This document shows positions 63,888 through 64,000 of a stretch of DNA of 64,000 nt, one piece after another; positions within the stretch are counted from its first letter, which is position 1; each line of letters starts with the position of its first letter. The DNA is taken from contig JBBJOW010000005.1 of the NCBI GenBank assembly GCA_037724045.1, forward strand, positions 1-64,000, in the 5' to 3' direction. The notes under the pieces are model-generated. The model saw only the letters and a list, made by a program, of their open reading frames with translations, had not been told where the DNA came from and did not search any database. Made by a program: the position numbers and the translations under genes. The DNA is from DATLGB01 sp037724045 (lineage in GTDB: Bacteria; Actinomycetota; Thermoleophilia; Solirubrobacterales; Solirubrobacteraceae).

Positions 63888-64000
63888 GCACGGCAGCGCC
63901 GAGTGCTCCGAGGTCGAGCCCGCCGTCGCGAACGAGCTCGGCCGGAAGCTGGCTCGGGCTCAGCGCGTGCAGAGGCGCGACGCCCGCCGACAGCTCCGCG
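63871..64000 (-). CDS. C-terminal end of an unidentified gene (runs off the edge)
   Basis: The minus-strand frame ending at TGA 63873-63871 reads AELSAGVAPLHALSPSQLPA then ELVRDGGLDLGALGAAVPIP-SG. Third codon positions are strongly G/C, so it is probably coding. It overlaps the convergent tandem GT gene by 17 bp. No family can be named from 42 residues. Confidence 0.45.
   Translation of the reverse strand, partial: AELSAGVAPLHALSPSQLPAELVRDGGLDLGALGAAVPIPSG

Noticed and set aside
1..64000. CRISPR array, prophage genes, rRNA or tRNA genes, replication origin
   Set aside because: No regularly spaced direct repeats, phage structural genes, rRNA segments, tRNA cloverleaf motifs or DnaA-box clusters were seen on reading both strands.

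Overview
The window is about 72% GC, gene-dense and built from short operons in which stop and start codons overlap by 1-4 bases (ATGA, GTGA, TTGA, TGATG). The gene set (selA/selB, single-domain methylmalonyl-CoA mutase, DUF4173 membrane protein, DUF3352-like lipoprotein, GH-A-like secreted proteins, RTX-type C-terminal remnant, and a very large glycosyltransferase repertoire) suggests a deep-branching actinobacterium of the Thermoleophilia/Solirubrobacterales type (Solirubrobacter, Conexibacter, Patulibacter). That placement is an inference from gene content and base composition. No rRNA, tRNA, CRISPR array, prophage or replication origin was recognised.

Layout. 1-4.9 kb is housekeeping: methylmalonyl-CoA mutase (-), a 55-aa ORF coupled to selA, a large palindromic repeat, selB, a ferritin and a Cys-rich small protein. 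From 4.9 to 63.9 kb almost everything serves surface polysaccharide synthesis. 4.9-17.2 kb holds UDP-xylose synthase, a polyprenyl-phosphate sugar transferase, a GT-C-like membrane protein, an FkbM methyltransferase, a Wzm/Wzt ABC exporter, a WecG/TagA transferase and GT2/GT4 enzymes. 17.4-21.9 kb is an unrelated four-gene operon: response regulator, histidine kinase, DUF4173 membrane protein, lipoprotein. 21.9-34.6 kb returns to GT4/GT2 enzymes plus a Wzy-type ligase/polymerase with TPR tail and a secreted GH-A-like protein. 34.6-37.1 kb is a small accessory island: a nucleotidyltransferase toxin-antitoxin-like pair, an NDP-sugar epimerase, VapBC and a decayed RTX gene.

38.3-44.4 kb encodes a nonulosonate-like sugar route: two NeuB-type synthases, a complete transketolase and an RfaE2-like nucleotidylyltransferase, without recognisable NeuA or NeuC. 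44.4-64 kb is the most unusual part. It carries three paralogues of an unplaced GT-B-like family (core GPWLxEVGFExLYWIP), five copies of a second GT-B-like domain (core SWDNLTxKG) in three proteins, two of them tandem duplications, an AlgX/AlgJ-like O-acetyltransferase, and three proteins that look like pseudoenzymes: a catalytically degenerate transketolase half fused to a GT, an LpxL-like acyltransferase fused to a degenerate FkbM domain, and a Wzt-like ATPase without its catalytic Glu and switch His. One IS630 element sits neatly between two convergent genes here.

Signals. Many operon-first genes have a TAnnnT-like hexamer 6-11 nt before the start codon, which implies leaderless transcripts; several divergent pairs share one nearly palindromic -10 site. 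Three gene junctions that would normally overlap instead carry a 43-44 nt hairpin spacer just before a GTG start, with compensating stem changes and a constant GNA triloop. Three operon heads have mini leader ORFs that overlap the first gene by four bases.
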